Notes under the pieces: generated by a model | What the model was told of the DNA's origin: nothing | The model's input: the letters and a program-made list of their open reading frames with translations, nothing else | The model's database searches: none | Shown here: positions 1 through 8,775 of the stretch, piece after piece | How the letters are laid out: each line of letters begins with the position of its first letter | Numbering within the stretch: the first letter of the stretch is position 1 | Made by a program: the position numbers and the translations under genes | Assembly (NCBI GenBank): GCA_003538495.1 | Contig: DPSD01000693.1 | Span: forward strand, 3,009-24,572 | DNA: 21,564 bases | Direction: 5' to 3' | Origin: Accumulibacter sp. | GTDB lineage: Bacteria > Pseudomonadota > Gammaproteobacteria > Burkholderiales > Rhodocyclaceae

Positions 1-495
1 CGGCGGCGGCCCCTGCCGCTCGCCAAGCGGCGCTGGCGGGTCGGGAAAGAAGGCGTGCGAAACGCCGCTGACCACGATCCCCAACAGAACTCCCACGCTC
101 ACCGCGACGCTGAGCACCGAGACCAGCGCCTGATCCGCCACTCCAGCCACCGGGATCAGGGTGAAGGAAACCACCAGGATCAGGGTCAAGGGGTTGGCGG
201 TGCGGATGCCGAAGAAGAACAGTCCGTAAAGCGCCGCACCGGTCAGGAGCACGCCGCTCAGCGCGTAATGCTCCAGCAGGGGCACCATCACCACGCCGGC
301 AAGCACCAGCACGGCGAGCAGCAGGGCGATCGCCGCGCCCTTGAACATCGGGATTGGGGGCCCGGGCTTGCACAGCACCATCACCGCCATCAGACAGGCC
401 ACGAAGGGCATCGGCAATGCCAGACCGTAGGCGACCAGAACCGCCAGAGCCAGTCCGATCGCCAGCCGCAACACCGCCTTGTCGGCCTGCTCCAT
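1..495 (-). CDS. DUF2955 family inner-membrane protein, likely efflux component (partial, N-terminal 165 residues)
   Basis: The frame reads from an ATG at 493-495 leftward to the window edge with no stop, so only the N-terminal 165 residues are present. The visible part is almost entirely hydrophobic, with about five membrane segments. It starts MEQADKAVLRLAIGLALAV and includes the segment LALPMPFVACLMAVMVLCKP, a pattern I associate with DUF2955 proteins (related in organisation to FUSC/AaeB-type efflux proteins). It begins 10 bp after the stop of the HlyD-type adaptor gene, and DUF2955 genes commonly accompany YibH-like adaptors. The likely role is the inner-membrane part of a tripartite exporter, by context. 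The substrate is unknown. The start is tentative because AGGG directly abuts the ATG, a poor ribosome-binding-site spacing. Confidence 0.75.
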   Translation of the reverse strand, partial: MEQADKAVLRLAIGLALAVLVAYGLALPMPFVACLMAVMVLCKPGPPIPMFKGAAIALLLAVLVLAGVVMVPLLEHYALSGVLLTGAALYGLFFFGIRTANPLTLILVVSFTLIPVAGVADQALVSVLSVAVSVGVLLGIVVSGVSHAFFPDPPAPLGERQGPPP

Positions 496-505
496 CCCTG
501 GCGAC

Positions 506-1648
506 TCAGTAGAGGTACGAAAGAAGGCTCATCAACCGGATGTAGGCGGCGCCGAGTGCATTCATCAGCGGATTTTCACCGGTATAGACGAGCACGCCAG
601 CCTGCCCACCCACGCGGACCTTACGCAGGCGCTCCAGTTCCGAGGCGTCGAACTCGACCGCCACCGGAAAGCGCTGTGCCTGGCGCAGCCAGTCGCGGCT
701 GTTCTGGATCGTCGGCAGCGTCCCGGGCTGTGCCGGCTGGCCCGAGCTGACGCCGCTGCCGACGCTGCGCACCCGGCCCTGCAGCACTTCGCCCGGCATG
801 AAGTCGAGGACGATCGCCACCGCATCGCCGCGCTCGATGTGGCCGAGGTTGTTCTCGGTCATCTCGGCGCTGATCCACAGGTCGTGCATGGCGATCAGGG
901 TCATCGCCGGCGCGCCCGCCTGGGCGAAATAGCCGACATCGGTACGCAGGTCGGTCACCCGACCGTTGGCCGGGGCAAGCACCCGGGTCCGCAGCAGGTC
1001 GAGTTCGGCCTTCTCGATTGCCGCGCGCGCGCTGCGCAGCTGCGCGTTGTCGTCACCGCTTTCGCCCGCGGCTTCCTGCGCCCGGGTCAGCTCGGCCTCG
1101 GCGGCCTTTTCCTGACTGCGCGCCTGCACCCTGGTCGCCTGCGCACCCTCCAGGCGGCGCACCGAGATCGCGCCGGGGTCTTCCGCATACAGATGCTCCT
1201 GCCTCGTCGCATCGGTGTCGGCCTTGCGATGATTGGCCTGCGCCGCCTGCAACGACGCCCGCGCCGTCGCTACCGCCGCCACCGCCGCATTGACCGAACG
1301 GCGCACCGACTCGTAGTCCGAGCGCGCCCGTTGCAGCGCGATCTGGTACTGGCCCGGATCGATGTCGAACAGCGGCATCCCGCGCTGCACGTCTTCGTTG
1401 TTACGCACATGCACCTTCAGCACCTTGCCCGCCACCTCCGCGGCGACCGGCACGACAAAGGCCTGCACCCTGGCCTGCGAGGTGTAGGGGGTCAGGCGAT
1501 CGGCGGCAAAGTACCAGAGCAGACTGCCAACGATCAAGGTCAGGACGACGATCGACCCGATCCGCGTTCCTTTGCCTGGCATCACGGTCGACTGCTCGGG
1601 CGCGATAGAAGCTGGCGCCTCGTCCGGCTGTACTGCTTCCTGGCTCAT
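506..1648 (-). CDS. HlyD/EmrA/YibH-family periplasmic adaptor (membrane fusion protein)
   Basis: This 380-residue protein bridges an inner-membrane exporter and an outer-membrane channel. Residues 1-28 are cytoplasmic and residues 30-49 form one membrane anchor (GSIVVLTLIVGSLLWYFAA). A barrel-sandwich (lipoyl-like) half-motif follows at about 60-100 (VVPVAAEVAGKVLKVHVRNN). A long Ala/Arg/Glu/Gln-rich alpha-hairpin spans about 105-220, and the second lipoyl half and beta-barrel start near LLRTRVLAPANGRVTDLRTD. This is the classical HlyD domain order. The ATG overlaps the upstream outer-membrane gene's stop (ATGA), with GGGAG five bases ahead, so the start is well supported and translational coupling is likely. 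The next gene downstream is a DUF2955 membrane protein, which points to the YibH subgroup rather than an RND or ABC adaptor. The exported compound cannot be told from the sequence. Confidence 0.9.
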   Translation of the reverse strand: MSQEAVQPDEAPASIAPEQSTVMPGKGTRIGSIVVLTLIVGSLLWYFAADRLTPYTSQARVQAFVVPVAAEVAGKVLKVHVRNNEDVQRGMPLFDIDPGQYQIALQRARSDYESVRRSVNAAVAAVATARASLQAAQANHRKADTDATRQEHLYAEDPGAISVRRLEGAQATRVQARSQEKAAEAELTRAQEAAGESGDDNAQLRSARAAIEKAELDLLRTRVLAPANGRVTDLRTDVGYFAQAGAPAMTLIAMHDLWISAEMTENNLGHIERGDAVAIVLDFMPGEVLQGRVRSVGSGVSSGQPAQPGTLPTIQNSRDWLRQAQRFPVAVEFDASELERLRKVRVGGQAGVLVYTGENPLMNALGAAYIRLMSLLSYLY

Positions 1649-3198
1649 GGCGCTCCCGTTGTGGCTTCATCCAGTTGTCGATGACGTCCCGGCGGCGGCA
1701 GCGGCTCCAGCAGCATCTCCTTCCAGGCACTGCGCTCGCCCATCGTTTCGCGCGTGTCGGCGTCGAGCACCGGACGGCCGCGCCCCTGTTGCCAGCCGCC
1801 ACCCATCGCCTTGTAGAGAGCGATCAGGCTCTGCGTCACGTCGCCGAGATTGCTGACGCGGCGCTCCTGTTGGCTGAACAGCGTTCGCTGCGAGTCGAGC
1901 ACCCGCTGGAAGTCGGTCAAGCCTTCCCGGTACTGGGTGTTGGCGATGTCCAGCGAGCGCCGCGCCGCCTGCACCGCTTGCGTCAGCAGCGGCGTCTGCG
2001 CCCTGCTGCTGGCAAAGCCGACCGCCGCGTCATCGACCTCGCGAGCCGCCTGCAAGACCACCCCCTGATACTGCTCGAAGAGCTGCTGGAAGCGTGCATC
2101 CTCCACCAGCACCTGGTTGGTCAGCCGGCCATGGTCGAAAACGTTCCACACCAGACTGGGCCCGACAACCCAGTCGAGCCTGGTGGTCGACCCCGCCAGC
2201 GAGGTGGACGACAGGCCCAGCGACCCCAGCAAGGAGATCGATGGATAGAGGTCGGCCTGGCTGACGCCGATCAGCGCCGACTGAGCGGCGAGTTGCATTT
2301 CCGCCGCCCTGACGTCCGGGCGACGGCGCAGCAAACTGGCGGGGAGGTCGACGATCACCGCCAGATCGGCCTGCGGGATCTGGTCCCTGCCGCCGGCCAT
2401 TTCGGGCAGCGGCCCAGGGGCCCTGGCCAGCAACACGCTCAAGGCGTTCTGGGTCTGACGCAGAGCGCCGTCGAGCTGGGGAATAGTCGCCAGGGTGCCG
2501 AGGTACTGGCTGCGCGCCTGCTGCACATCGAGTTCGGTGTCATTGCCGCTCTTGAAAAGCCGCTCGGTGATTTCCAGGCTGCGCTGCTGTATGGCGGCGT
2601 TCTCGTGGGCGATCAGCAGGCGCAACTCAAGGGTGCGGATCGAAGAGTACAGCGTGGCGACCTGCGCGGCCATCAACACCTGCAGCTGATCGTATTGCGC
2701 GATACTGGCGAAATAGCCGGCATCTGCCGCTTCCATGCTGCGCCGGAACTTGCCCCAGAAGTCGAGCTCCCAGCCGATACCGAGTCCGGCCCCATAGCTC
2801 GTGAACGTGTTATCCGGCCCCCCGTCTTGTCGCTGACCAACGCGCAAGGCTTCGCCCGTAAGCTGCTGAAGCTGCGGGTAGAGCGTGCTACCGGCAATCG
2901 CCAGCTTGGCGCGCGCCTCCAGAATGCGCATCCCGGCGGTCCGCACGTCGGGATTCAGGCGTTGCGCTTCGGCGATCAGGCGGTCGAGCGCCGGATCGTT
3001 GAAGGCGCGCCACCACTCGTCGTTCGCTGCCTGCGACTGTTCACTTTCGCGCTGCTCTGCGGCCAGCGAGGCGAGCGACCCGCCTGACCAGTCCGCCAGC
3101 CAGGAAGGCGTTGCCGGCCGCTTGAAGTCGGGGCCCACCGTGGTACAGGCGCCGAGCAGGAGCAGCCCGGCCAGGGCAGGCGCGACTGTTCGACTCAC
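1645..3198 (-). CDS. NodT-family outer-membrane efflux lipoprotein (TolC-like)
   Basis: This is the outer-membrane channel of a tripartite efflux system, about 517 residues, a normal length for the NodT/OprM group. The N-terminus is a lipoprotein signal peptide ending LLLLGAC, with the lipidated Cys near residue 18, followed by TTVGPDFKRPATPSW, typical of NodT proteins. Two outer-membrane-efflux repeats follow. The second repeat includes PASLLRRRPDVRAAEMQLAA, a family hallmark, and LYPSISLLGSLGLSS. I chose the GTG at 3196-3198 because AGGGG lies five bases ahead. A GTG two codons upstream (3202-3204) sits one base from the same motif and is less likely. The gene follows the AI-2E permease gene by under 20 bp and overlaps the adaptor gene by 4 bp, so all four genes are probably one transcript. 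Confidence 0.92.
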   Translation of the reverse strand: MSRTVAPALAGLLLLGACTTVGPDFKRPATPSWLADWSGGSLASLAAEQRESEQSQAANDEWWRAFNDPALDRLIAEAQRLNPDVRTAGMRILEARAKLAIAGSTLYPQLQQLTGEALRVGQRQDGGPDNTFTSYGAGLGIGWELDFWGKFRRSMEAADAGYFASIAQYDQLQVLMAAQVATLYSSIRTLELRLLIAHENAAIQQRSLEITERLFKSGNDTELDVQQARSQYLGTLATIPQLDGALRQTQNALSVLLARAPGPLPEMAGGRDQIPQADLAVIVDLPASLLRRRPDVRAAEMQLAAQSALIGVSQADLYPSISLLGSLGLSSTSLAGSTTRLDWVVGPSLVWNVFDHGRLTNQVLVEDARFQQLFEQYQGVVLQAAREVDDAAVGFASSRAQTPLLTQAVQAARRSLDIANTQYREGLTDFQRVLDSQRTLFSQQERRVSNLGDVTQSLIALYKAMGGGWQQGRGRPVLDADTRETMGERSAWKEMLLEPLPPPGRHRQLDEATTGAP

Positions 3199-3216
3199 CG
3201 ACACCCCTGCGTGGCC

Positions 3217-4401
3217 TCAGGCAGCGGGTGGCGCACCGTCTTGAGCCGGCTCCGGCCCCAAACGGTCACCGGCGGCGACCCCAGCCGACCCTTCGCCGAC
3301 GGCGACGCCACCCAATTCGTCGCTGGCTGCGACCCAGCCCATGAAGATCTGGTAGCCCAGCGCCAGCAGGGTCGCGCCAACAAACATTCCCAGGATGCCG
3401 GTGGCGGCCATGCCGCCGAGTGCGCCGAGCAGCACCACCGGCATCGGCGCATCGACCCCGCGACCGAGCATCAGCGGCTTCAGGACGTTGTCGGCCATTC
3501 CGGCGACGACCAACAAGGCACTGTAGCTCGCTGCGGCAACCGTGCCGTAGTCGCCCACCGTCCAGATATAGGCGATCGCCGGCAGGGTCACCAGCAGTGC
3601 GGGAACTTGCGCGATGCCCAGCAACAGCATGACCAGAGACAATACCCCGGCCCACGGGATACCGGCGACCAGCAAGGCCAGACCGACGATGATCGCCTGG
3701 ATGAAGGCCACCCCGATGACCCCCATGGCGACGGCACGAACCGTCGAGGTCGAGAGATTGGTGAATTCCTGACCGCGCAGCGGGCCGGCAATACGGCAGA
3801 AAATGGCCCGGGCACTGCGCGCCCCCGATTCGCCGAAAGCCATGATCACGCCAGCGATGATGAACGAGAACAGGAACTGCAGCAGTTCGCCGCCGATGTT
3901 GGCGACCATCGCCAAGGCCTGTCTGGCCAAGGTGCCGATCTTGGGCTGCAGGGTCTGGATCAGTGCCGGCAGATCGCTGTGCGCCATCGACCAGACTGCA
4001 TCGAGCCTCTTGCCGACCACCGGCCAGTTGGCCACGGTCGCGGGAGGCGCCGGCACCTGAAAGGTATTGCTCTTCATGCTGGCAATCAAGTCGTGGATCG
4101 AATCGCCCATTGAGCTCGCCAGCAGGGTGGTCGGCACGACGATCACGGCGATTCCGGCCAGGACCAACAGCGTAGCCGCCCGGCCCTGCCTGCCACCCAG
4201 GCGGCTGGCCAACTTTTGCTGGAGCGGATAGAGGGTGATCGCCAGGATCAGCGCCCACATCATCAAGCCCAGGAAAGGCGAGAATATCCGGTAGCACAAC
4301 ATCACCAGAGCTAGAATCAGGCCGGCCCGGATGAAAACGTCCAGCAGCTTGTCGGCCAAGCGCTTCTCAAGTTGACCGTCTGGCTGATATGGCCTGTTCA
4401 T
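3217..4401 (-). CDS. AI-2E family transporter (permease)
   Basis: This 394-residue polytopic membrane protein has the AI-2E (PF01594) layout. Two or three helices lie at the N-terminus (GLILALVMLCYRIFSPFLGL, then a helix ending near ITLYPLQQ). A soluble stretch of about 100 residues follows (around MKSNTFQVPAPPATVANWPV). Several C-terminal helices include GIAQVPALLVTLPAIAYIW and ADNVLKPLMLGRG, the latter a conserved family signature. The start at 4399-4401 is chosen because GGGAAGGGAG precedes it; an ATG ten codons further upstream has no such motif. Family members have diverse or unknown substrates, including autoinducer-2 export and cation exchange, so the name does not prove AI-2 transport. 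It heads the efflux operon, with under 20 bp to the next gene. The C-terminal tail is unusually Gly/Ala/Glu-rich. Confidence 0.9.
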   Translation of the reverse strand: MNRPYQPDGQLEKRLADKLLDVFIRAGLILALVMLCYRIFSPFLGLMMWALILAITLYPLQQKLASRLGGRQGRAATLLVLAGIAVIVVPTTLLASSMGDSIHDLIASMKSNTFQVPAPPATVANWPVVGKRLDAVWSMAHSDLPALIQTLQPKIGTLARQALAMVANIGGELLQFLFSFIIAGVIMAFGESGARSARAIFCRIAGPLRGQEFTNLSTSTVRAVAMGVIGVAFIQAIIVGLALLVAGIPWAGVLSLVMLLLGIAQVPALLVTLPAIAYIWTVGDYGTVAAASYSALLVVAGMADNVLKPLMLGRGVDAPMPVVLLGALGGMAATGILGMFVGATLLALGYQIFMGWVAASDELGGVAVGEGSAGVAAGDRLGPEPAQDGAPPAA

Positions 4402-4426
4402 GATACGACTCCCTTCCCCAAGTGTC

Positions 4427-4443
4427 CGCATCCGCCGGATGCG
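4427..4443 (-). promoter_or_regulatory. Inverted repeat in the leader of the efflux operon
   Basis: CGCATCC-GCC-GGATGCG is a perfect 7-bp stem with a 3-base loop. It ends 25 bases upstream of the AI-2E permease start codon. It lies downstream of the candidate promoter, so it would be in the mRNA leader. It could be a leader hairpin or a protein-binding site. There is no U-tract, so it is not an intrinsic terminator. Confidence 0.35.
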
Positions 4444-4538
4444 CGTGATTCGACTTCAAGCCCCTGCTTCGGCGCCCGCCCGCGTGGCTCTCACTCCCCC
4501 GGCAGCGCTGGATAGCAGCCATGTCAGCTACTCTCGTC

Positions 4539-4567
4539 ATGATAACGGCTACGCTGGCGATTGTCGC
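4539..4567 (-). promoter_or_regulatory. Candidate sigma70 promoter for the four-gene efflux operon
   Basis: On the minus strand a -35 GCGACA (4562-4567; 4 of 6 consensus) and a -10 TATCAT (4539-4544; 5 of 6) are separated by exactly 17 bp. Transcription would start near 4532, giving a leader of about 130 bases before the ATG at 4401. It lies in the 178-bp gap between the sensor kinase stop and the permease. The motif match is moderate and there is no experimental support. Confidence 0.4.
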
Positions 4568-4579
4568 GCGCGGCACCCC

Positions 4580-7500
4580 TCAGCTGGCGACCGGCAGCGT
4601 GACACGGAATCGCGCGCCCTTGCCGGCTTCGCTTTCCGCCCGGATGGACCCACCCATCCGGTCGAGCGCCTTGCGCACGATCGCCAGCCCGATCCCCGTC
4701 CCGGGGTAATCCTCGGCACGCTGGAGCCGCTGGAAGATATCGAAGATGCGGTTATGGAAACGCATGTCGAAGCCGATGCCATTGTCGGCGATCTCGATCT
4801 CCACCGCGTTGCCGTTCCGCGTGCAGCTGATCCGGATCACCGCCGGCCTGGCATCGAGCGAGAACTTGATCGCGTTATCGAGCAGATTGCGCAACACCAG
4901 GCGCAGCCCGTCGGGGTCGGCCCGTGGCGCCAGACCCGGCGGATCGACGCGGATCTGAAGCTGCACGGCTTCGGGGTCGTCGTGGCGCTCGCCGCTCACC
5001 TCGTCGAGCAGCGCCACCAGCTGGACCGGCCGGGTCTGCAGGGACTGGCGCTCGATCCGCGAATACGCCAGCAGGTCGGCAATCAGCTGGTTCATCTGTT
5101 CGACGCCGCGACGCACATTGTTCAGGAACTGCCGGCCTTCGTCGTTCAACTGGTCGGCGTGGTCCTCAAGCAGGAGCTGGCTATAGCCATCGATGCCGCG
5201 CAGCGGCGCCTTGAGGTCGTGCGAAACGGAGTAACTGCAGGTCTCCAGTTCCTTGAGCGCGCGGGAAAGTTCAGCCGTCCGCTCGGCCACCCGGCGCTCC
5301 AGCTCGACGTTGAGCTCGCGGACCCTGCGCTCGGCGCGCCGGATCTCGGTGAAATCATGGGTAATCCCGAGAATCTCGCGCACCGTTCCATCTTCCTGCG
5401 GCAGAGGAACGCAGACAATGCTCAGACTGCGTGGCTCGCGATCCCCGAGCCGCAGTTCGACGTCCACACTCTGGTTGGTCCCGGATGCGCGACACGCCTC
5501 GAGCGCCGGCAGCCAGGCGCCGCACACCTCGGCAGGCCAGACCTGGTCGTCGCGGTAACCGACGAACTCCCCGGGAAGGCGCCCGGTAATCGCGGTCGTC
5601 GCATTATTGATGTACTGGATGCGCAAGGCGCGATCGTACAGGACGACGGCGTCGGGAATATTGTCCAGCGCGCGCTGCAGTCGCTGCTGTGCCTCGCGCA
5701 GGGCTTCGGTGACCTGCCGTTGCTCGGTGACGTCCTGGATCGTCCCGCTCAGCCGGACCACTTTCCCGTGCACGTCCCGGATCGCCCGAACGCCGCCGAC
5801 GAAGTACGCCAGCGGTCCGCGCTCCGGATGACGACGAAGCAGCACGCGCTCCGGCGCGCCACCCGCGGTCGCCTCCGCCAGCATTGCCAGCACCGCGGCG
5901 CGGTCGTCGGGGTGCACCCACTCGATCGCGCGCTCGGCGTTTGGCGGGGCCTGGGCGGGATCGAAACCCGTCAAGCGAAACATTTCGGCCGACCACTCGC
6001 AGACGCCGCTCGCCAGATCGATCTCCCAGCTCCCGAGCAGCGCGATCGCCTGCGCCTCGTTGAGCCGCGCCTCGCGCTCGCGCAAGGTGGCCTCGGTCCG
6101 CTCGCGCTCGCTGATGTCGCGGGCAATGCCGAACACGCCCTCGACCCGGTCGCCGATCAGCAGTGGCCCCTTGGTCGTCTGGTAGATGAATTCGCCGGCC
6201 CCGCCGATTACCGGCTCGTCGTACACTTGGGTCCTGCGGCTGGCCATCGTCCGCGCGTCATCGCGCCGAAAGCGTTCGGCCAACTGTTGCGGGAAGAGAT
6301 CGAAGTCGGTCCGCCCGATGATCTGCGCCAGCGGCCGCTGCAGCAGCGCCGCCAGCGCCGAATTGGCGACCAGGTAGTGGCCGGATCTGTCCTTGACGAA
6401 AATCGAGTCCGACGCTCCTTCGACCAGCGCGTGCAGCATCACCTGCAGGCGCAGCAATTCGGACTCACGGGCCTTGCGCTCGGTCACATCCTGCACCGTA
6501 CCGAACAAGCGGGTCGCCCGGCCGTCCGGTGCATGCTCGGCCCTCGGCCAGACCGCGACGTGGCGCTCGACGCCGTCCGGCCGCAGAATGCGATATTCGA
6601 TTCCCGCGACCTCCTCGTCCGGGCGGCTGTCGAGCAGCTTCTTCAGGAAGCGCGCGTACGTCTCGCGGTCGTCCGGATGCACACGCGCTTCAGCGCCACC
6701 CAGGGAGACTCGCTGGCCGGCTGGCAAGCCGAAGATCCGGTACACCTCGTCCGACCAGCTGAGCTGGTCCTGGCCGACCACGTACTGCCAGTTGCCGACG
6801 TGCGAAATCGCTTCCGCAACGCGCAACCGTGTCTCGCTGGCCCGCAGACCCCGCTGCCGCCGGACCACTTCCTGCGCCAGCTGTCGGTTCCACAGCAGCA
6901 GCAAACCCGAGGCCAGCACCACCACCGCGGCCGCACCGCCAGCCCACTTGAACACCGTGGCCTGCGGCAAGCCAGGCGACGGCACGTGCAGCCATTTGCT
7001 CAGCATCAGCGAACGTTCCGCGGGCGCAACGGTGCCGAGGGTGCGATCGAGGATTGCCGCCAGCTCGGGCCAGTCGGCACGCACGGCGAAGCGCAGGGGC
7101 GTCTCCATGCCGGCCAGCGGCGGATTGGCATGGACCTTCGGCAAGCCGAGCGACTCGAGAACGCCGAACGCACTGGCCGCGTCGGCGACGACCAGGTCGA
7201 CCCGCCGCTGATCAAGCGCCAGCAGCGCTGCGGCGACCGAGGGATACGGCACGATCTTCAGCGTCGTCTCGGCGCCGAGCCGCGCCTGCGCGACACCACC
7301 GGCAAGCACTCCGACACTGCGGCCGGCAAGCTCGGCCGGCTCACCGCCAAGCGACACGCCGGCCAGCGAGAAAACCATCAGCGATGCCCGATGAAAGGGC
7401 GTCGTCAAACGCATCTCGTCGGCCGCTGCACGCGCCGAGACCGACACCAGGTCGACCCGCCCGTCGCGCAGCAGCGCATCGAGCTCGTCGAGGCTATCGG

Positions 7501-8518
7501 CCACGACCTCTTCCAACTCGACGCCGGTCTGGTCGCTCAGGCGCTGCAGATACTCCGCCCCCAGTCCGGCATGCCGACCGCCGGGATCAATGAAACTGAA
7601 GGGCTCCAGGGCCCGCGCGACGCCGACCCGGAGCCGCTTGTGGCTCGCCAGCCAGGTCGCCTCGTCGTCCGACAGCGGCGTATGAAAAGCGTCGATCGGT
7701 GCGCCGACGGGAATCCAGCGGGCAAAGATCGCCGCCTTGTCGGCCTCGGGAAGGACGTTCAGCGCCTGGTCGAAAAGCGCCGCCAACTCCGGCCAGTCCC
7801 CGCGAACGGCGATGCGCTGACCGTTGTCGCGCATCTCGAAAGCGGCGTTCACCTTGAGGTTGCTGATACCGTTGCGGCTCGCCTGGTAGGTGTTGATCCC
7901 CAGCACTCCGACATAGGCGTCGGCGAGACCGCTGGCGACCGCCTGCAGCCCCTCCAGCGGCGTCGCCACAAAGAGCGGCCTGAGCGACGGGAAGCGCGCC
8001 ATCACCTGCTGCGACGACGAGTATTCCTTGACCAGCGCCACCTTGAGCGGCGCCAGATCGGCCGCCGACAGCAACTTCGGCGCGTCGTCGCGGGTCATGA
8101 TCACCAGCGGCGTCGGGATGTAAATCCGGGTGAACTCGAGAAACGCCTCGCGCTCGGGCAAACGCACGACGGTCGCCAGCGCATCGATCTCGTGCGCCTG
8201 CACTGCCGCCATCAGCTGCGGCCATGACAGATCGGTGACCGCCTCGATGCGCACGCCCAGCTGCACGGCCAACCGCGCGACAAGGTCCGCTGCCACTCCC
8301 TGAACGCGCCCCTGGGAATCGACGAACGAATACGGCGCGTAGTGGGGATCGAAGCCCATCCGGATCACCCGATGCCGGCTCAGCCACCTTGTTTGCTGGG
8401 GCGACAGCGCCAGCCCGGTCGCTGGCTCGCTCGCCGACACCGCGCCGACAAGGCACAGCAGAATGCCGAGCAGGATCCGCACGGTCAGCGAAACAAGACT
8501 GGGGGAGAAAGCATGCAT
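4580..8518 (-). CDS. Tandem Venus-flytrap, multi-PAS sensor histidine kinase (EvgS/BvgS-like sensor, no phosphorelay domains)
   Basis: This 1312-residue membrane kinase starts with a signal peptide ending VSA near residue 29. Two bacterial solute-binding (SBP_bac_3) domains follow in the periplasm at about 49-270 (RMGFDPHYAPYSFVD) and 293-510 (RVGVARALEPFSFID). One membrane span lies at about 521-545 (AAAVVVLASGLLLLW). Four PAS/PAC units follow at about 565-680, 690-805, 815-930 and 945-1056, ending in VQDVTERK, ARDISERER, IQDVTEQ and THDFTEIRR. After a short coiled coil come HisKA, with phospho-acceptor His1100 in SVSHDLKAPLRG, and HATPase with N box RNLLDNAIKFS, G1 ADNGIGFD (about 1246) and G2 GTGIGLAIV (about 1276). 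All catalytic boxes are intact. Unlike BvgS and EvgS it has no receiver or HPt domain, so it should phosphorylate a separate regulator; none is adjacent. GAGG seven bases ahead supports the start. The ligand is unknown; amino acids or other small polar solutes are typical for the fold. Confidence 0.93.
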   Translation of the reverse strand: MHAFSPSLVSLTVRILLGILLCLVGAVSASEPATGLALSPQQTRWLSRHRVIRMGFDPHYAPYSFVDSQGRVQGVAADLVARLAVQLGVRIEAVTDLSWPQLMAAVQAHEIDALATVVRLPEREAFLEFTRIYIPTPLVIMTRDDAPKLLSAADLAPLKVALVKEYSSSQQVMARFPSLRPLFVATPLEGLQAVASGLADAYVGVLGINTYQASRNGISNLKVNAAFEMRDNGQRIAVRGDWPELAALFDQALNVLPEADKAAIFARWIPVGAPIDAFHTPLSDDEATWLASHKRLRVGVARALEPFSFIDPGGRHAGLGAEYLQRLSDQTGVELEEVVADSLDELDALLRDGRVDLVSVSARAAADEMRLTTPFHRASLMVFSLAGVSLGGEPAELAGRSVGVLAGGVAQARLGAETTLKIVPYPSVAAALLALDQRRVDLVVADAASAFGVLESLGLPKVHANPPLAGMETPLRFAVRADWPELAAILDRTLGTVAPAERSLMLSKWLHVPSPGLPQATVFKWAGGAAAVVVLASGLLLLWNRQLAQEVVRRQRGLRASETRLRVAEAISHVGNWQYVVGQDQLSWSDEVYRIFGLPAGQRVSLGGAEARVHPDDRETYARFLKKLLDSRPDEEVAGIEYRILRPDGVERHVAVWPRAEHAPDGRATRLFGTVQDVTERKARESELLRLQVMLHALVEGASDSIFVKDRSGHYLVANSALAALLQRPLAQIIGRTDFDLFPQQLAERFRRDDARTMASRRTQVYDEPVIGGAGEFIYQTTKGPLLIGDRVEGVFGIARDISERERTEATLREREARLNEAQAIALLGSWEIDLASGVCEWSAEMFRLTGFDPAQAPPNAERAIEWVHPDDRAAVLAMLAEATAGGAPERVLLRRHPERGPLAYFVGGVRAIRDVHGKVVRLSGTIQDVTEQRQVTEALREAQQRLQRALDNIPDAVVLYDRALRIQYINNATTAITGRLPGEFVGYRDDQVWPAEVCGAWLPALEACRASGTNQSVDVELRLGDREPRSLSIVCVPLPQEDGTVREILGITHDFTEIRRAERRVRELNVELERRVAERTAELSRALKELETCSYSVSHDLKAPLRGIDGYSQLLLEDHADQLNDEGRQFLNNVRRGVEQMNQLIADLLAYSRIERQSLQTRPVQLVALLDEVSGERHDDPEAVQLQIRVDPPGLAPRADPDGLRLVLRNLLDNAIKFSLDARPAVIRISCTRNGNAVEIEIADNGIGFDMRFHNRIFDIFQRLQRAEDYPGTGIGLAIVRKALDRMGGSIRAESEAGKGARFRVTLPVAS

Positions 8519-8775
8519 CGCGAGCCTCGCGCACGTTGCGGCCGAAACGCCTGGGAACAGGCTCGACAGTGTACCGCCGGGAGCTTCCCCAGACGATGAT
8601 AGCGCCCACGGCGATCACCAAGGCAGGAATTCGATCTCGGGAACCACCGCGCACCCCGCTTGCGGGTACCCGGCAGCCAAGCCGCCCAGTCGCGCGCGAC
8701 GAAGCGCTGGCCTGATCACCGTTCATCGGCCACCGCAAGCGGCCCCCGGCACCACGTCCCGGTCAGGAACGGGGA

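Noticed and set aside
1675..3087. A 470-codon open frame opposite the NodT-type gene
   Set aside because: Composition typical of antisense shadow translation; the minus-strand frame carries the lipobox and efflux motifs.
4400..8227. A 1275-codon open frame on the plus strand opposite the sensor kinase
   Set aside because: It is fully antisense to a kinase with all motifs intact, and its translation is Arg/His/Gln-rich with no recognisable domain. Long antisense frames are expected in very GC-rich genes.
8519..8775. The gap between the DUF2242 gene and the kinase gene, checked for a promoter or small gene
   Set aside because: TATCAT and TACACT occur but without a -35 at suitable spacing, and no small frame has a convincing start or recognisable sequence. 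A short GTCCC/GGGAC hairpin after the lipoprotein stop is too weak to call.
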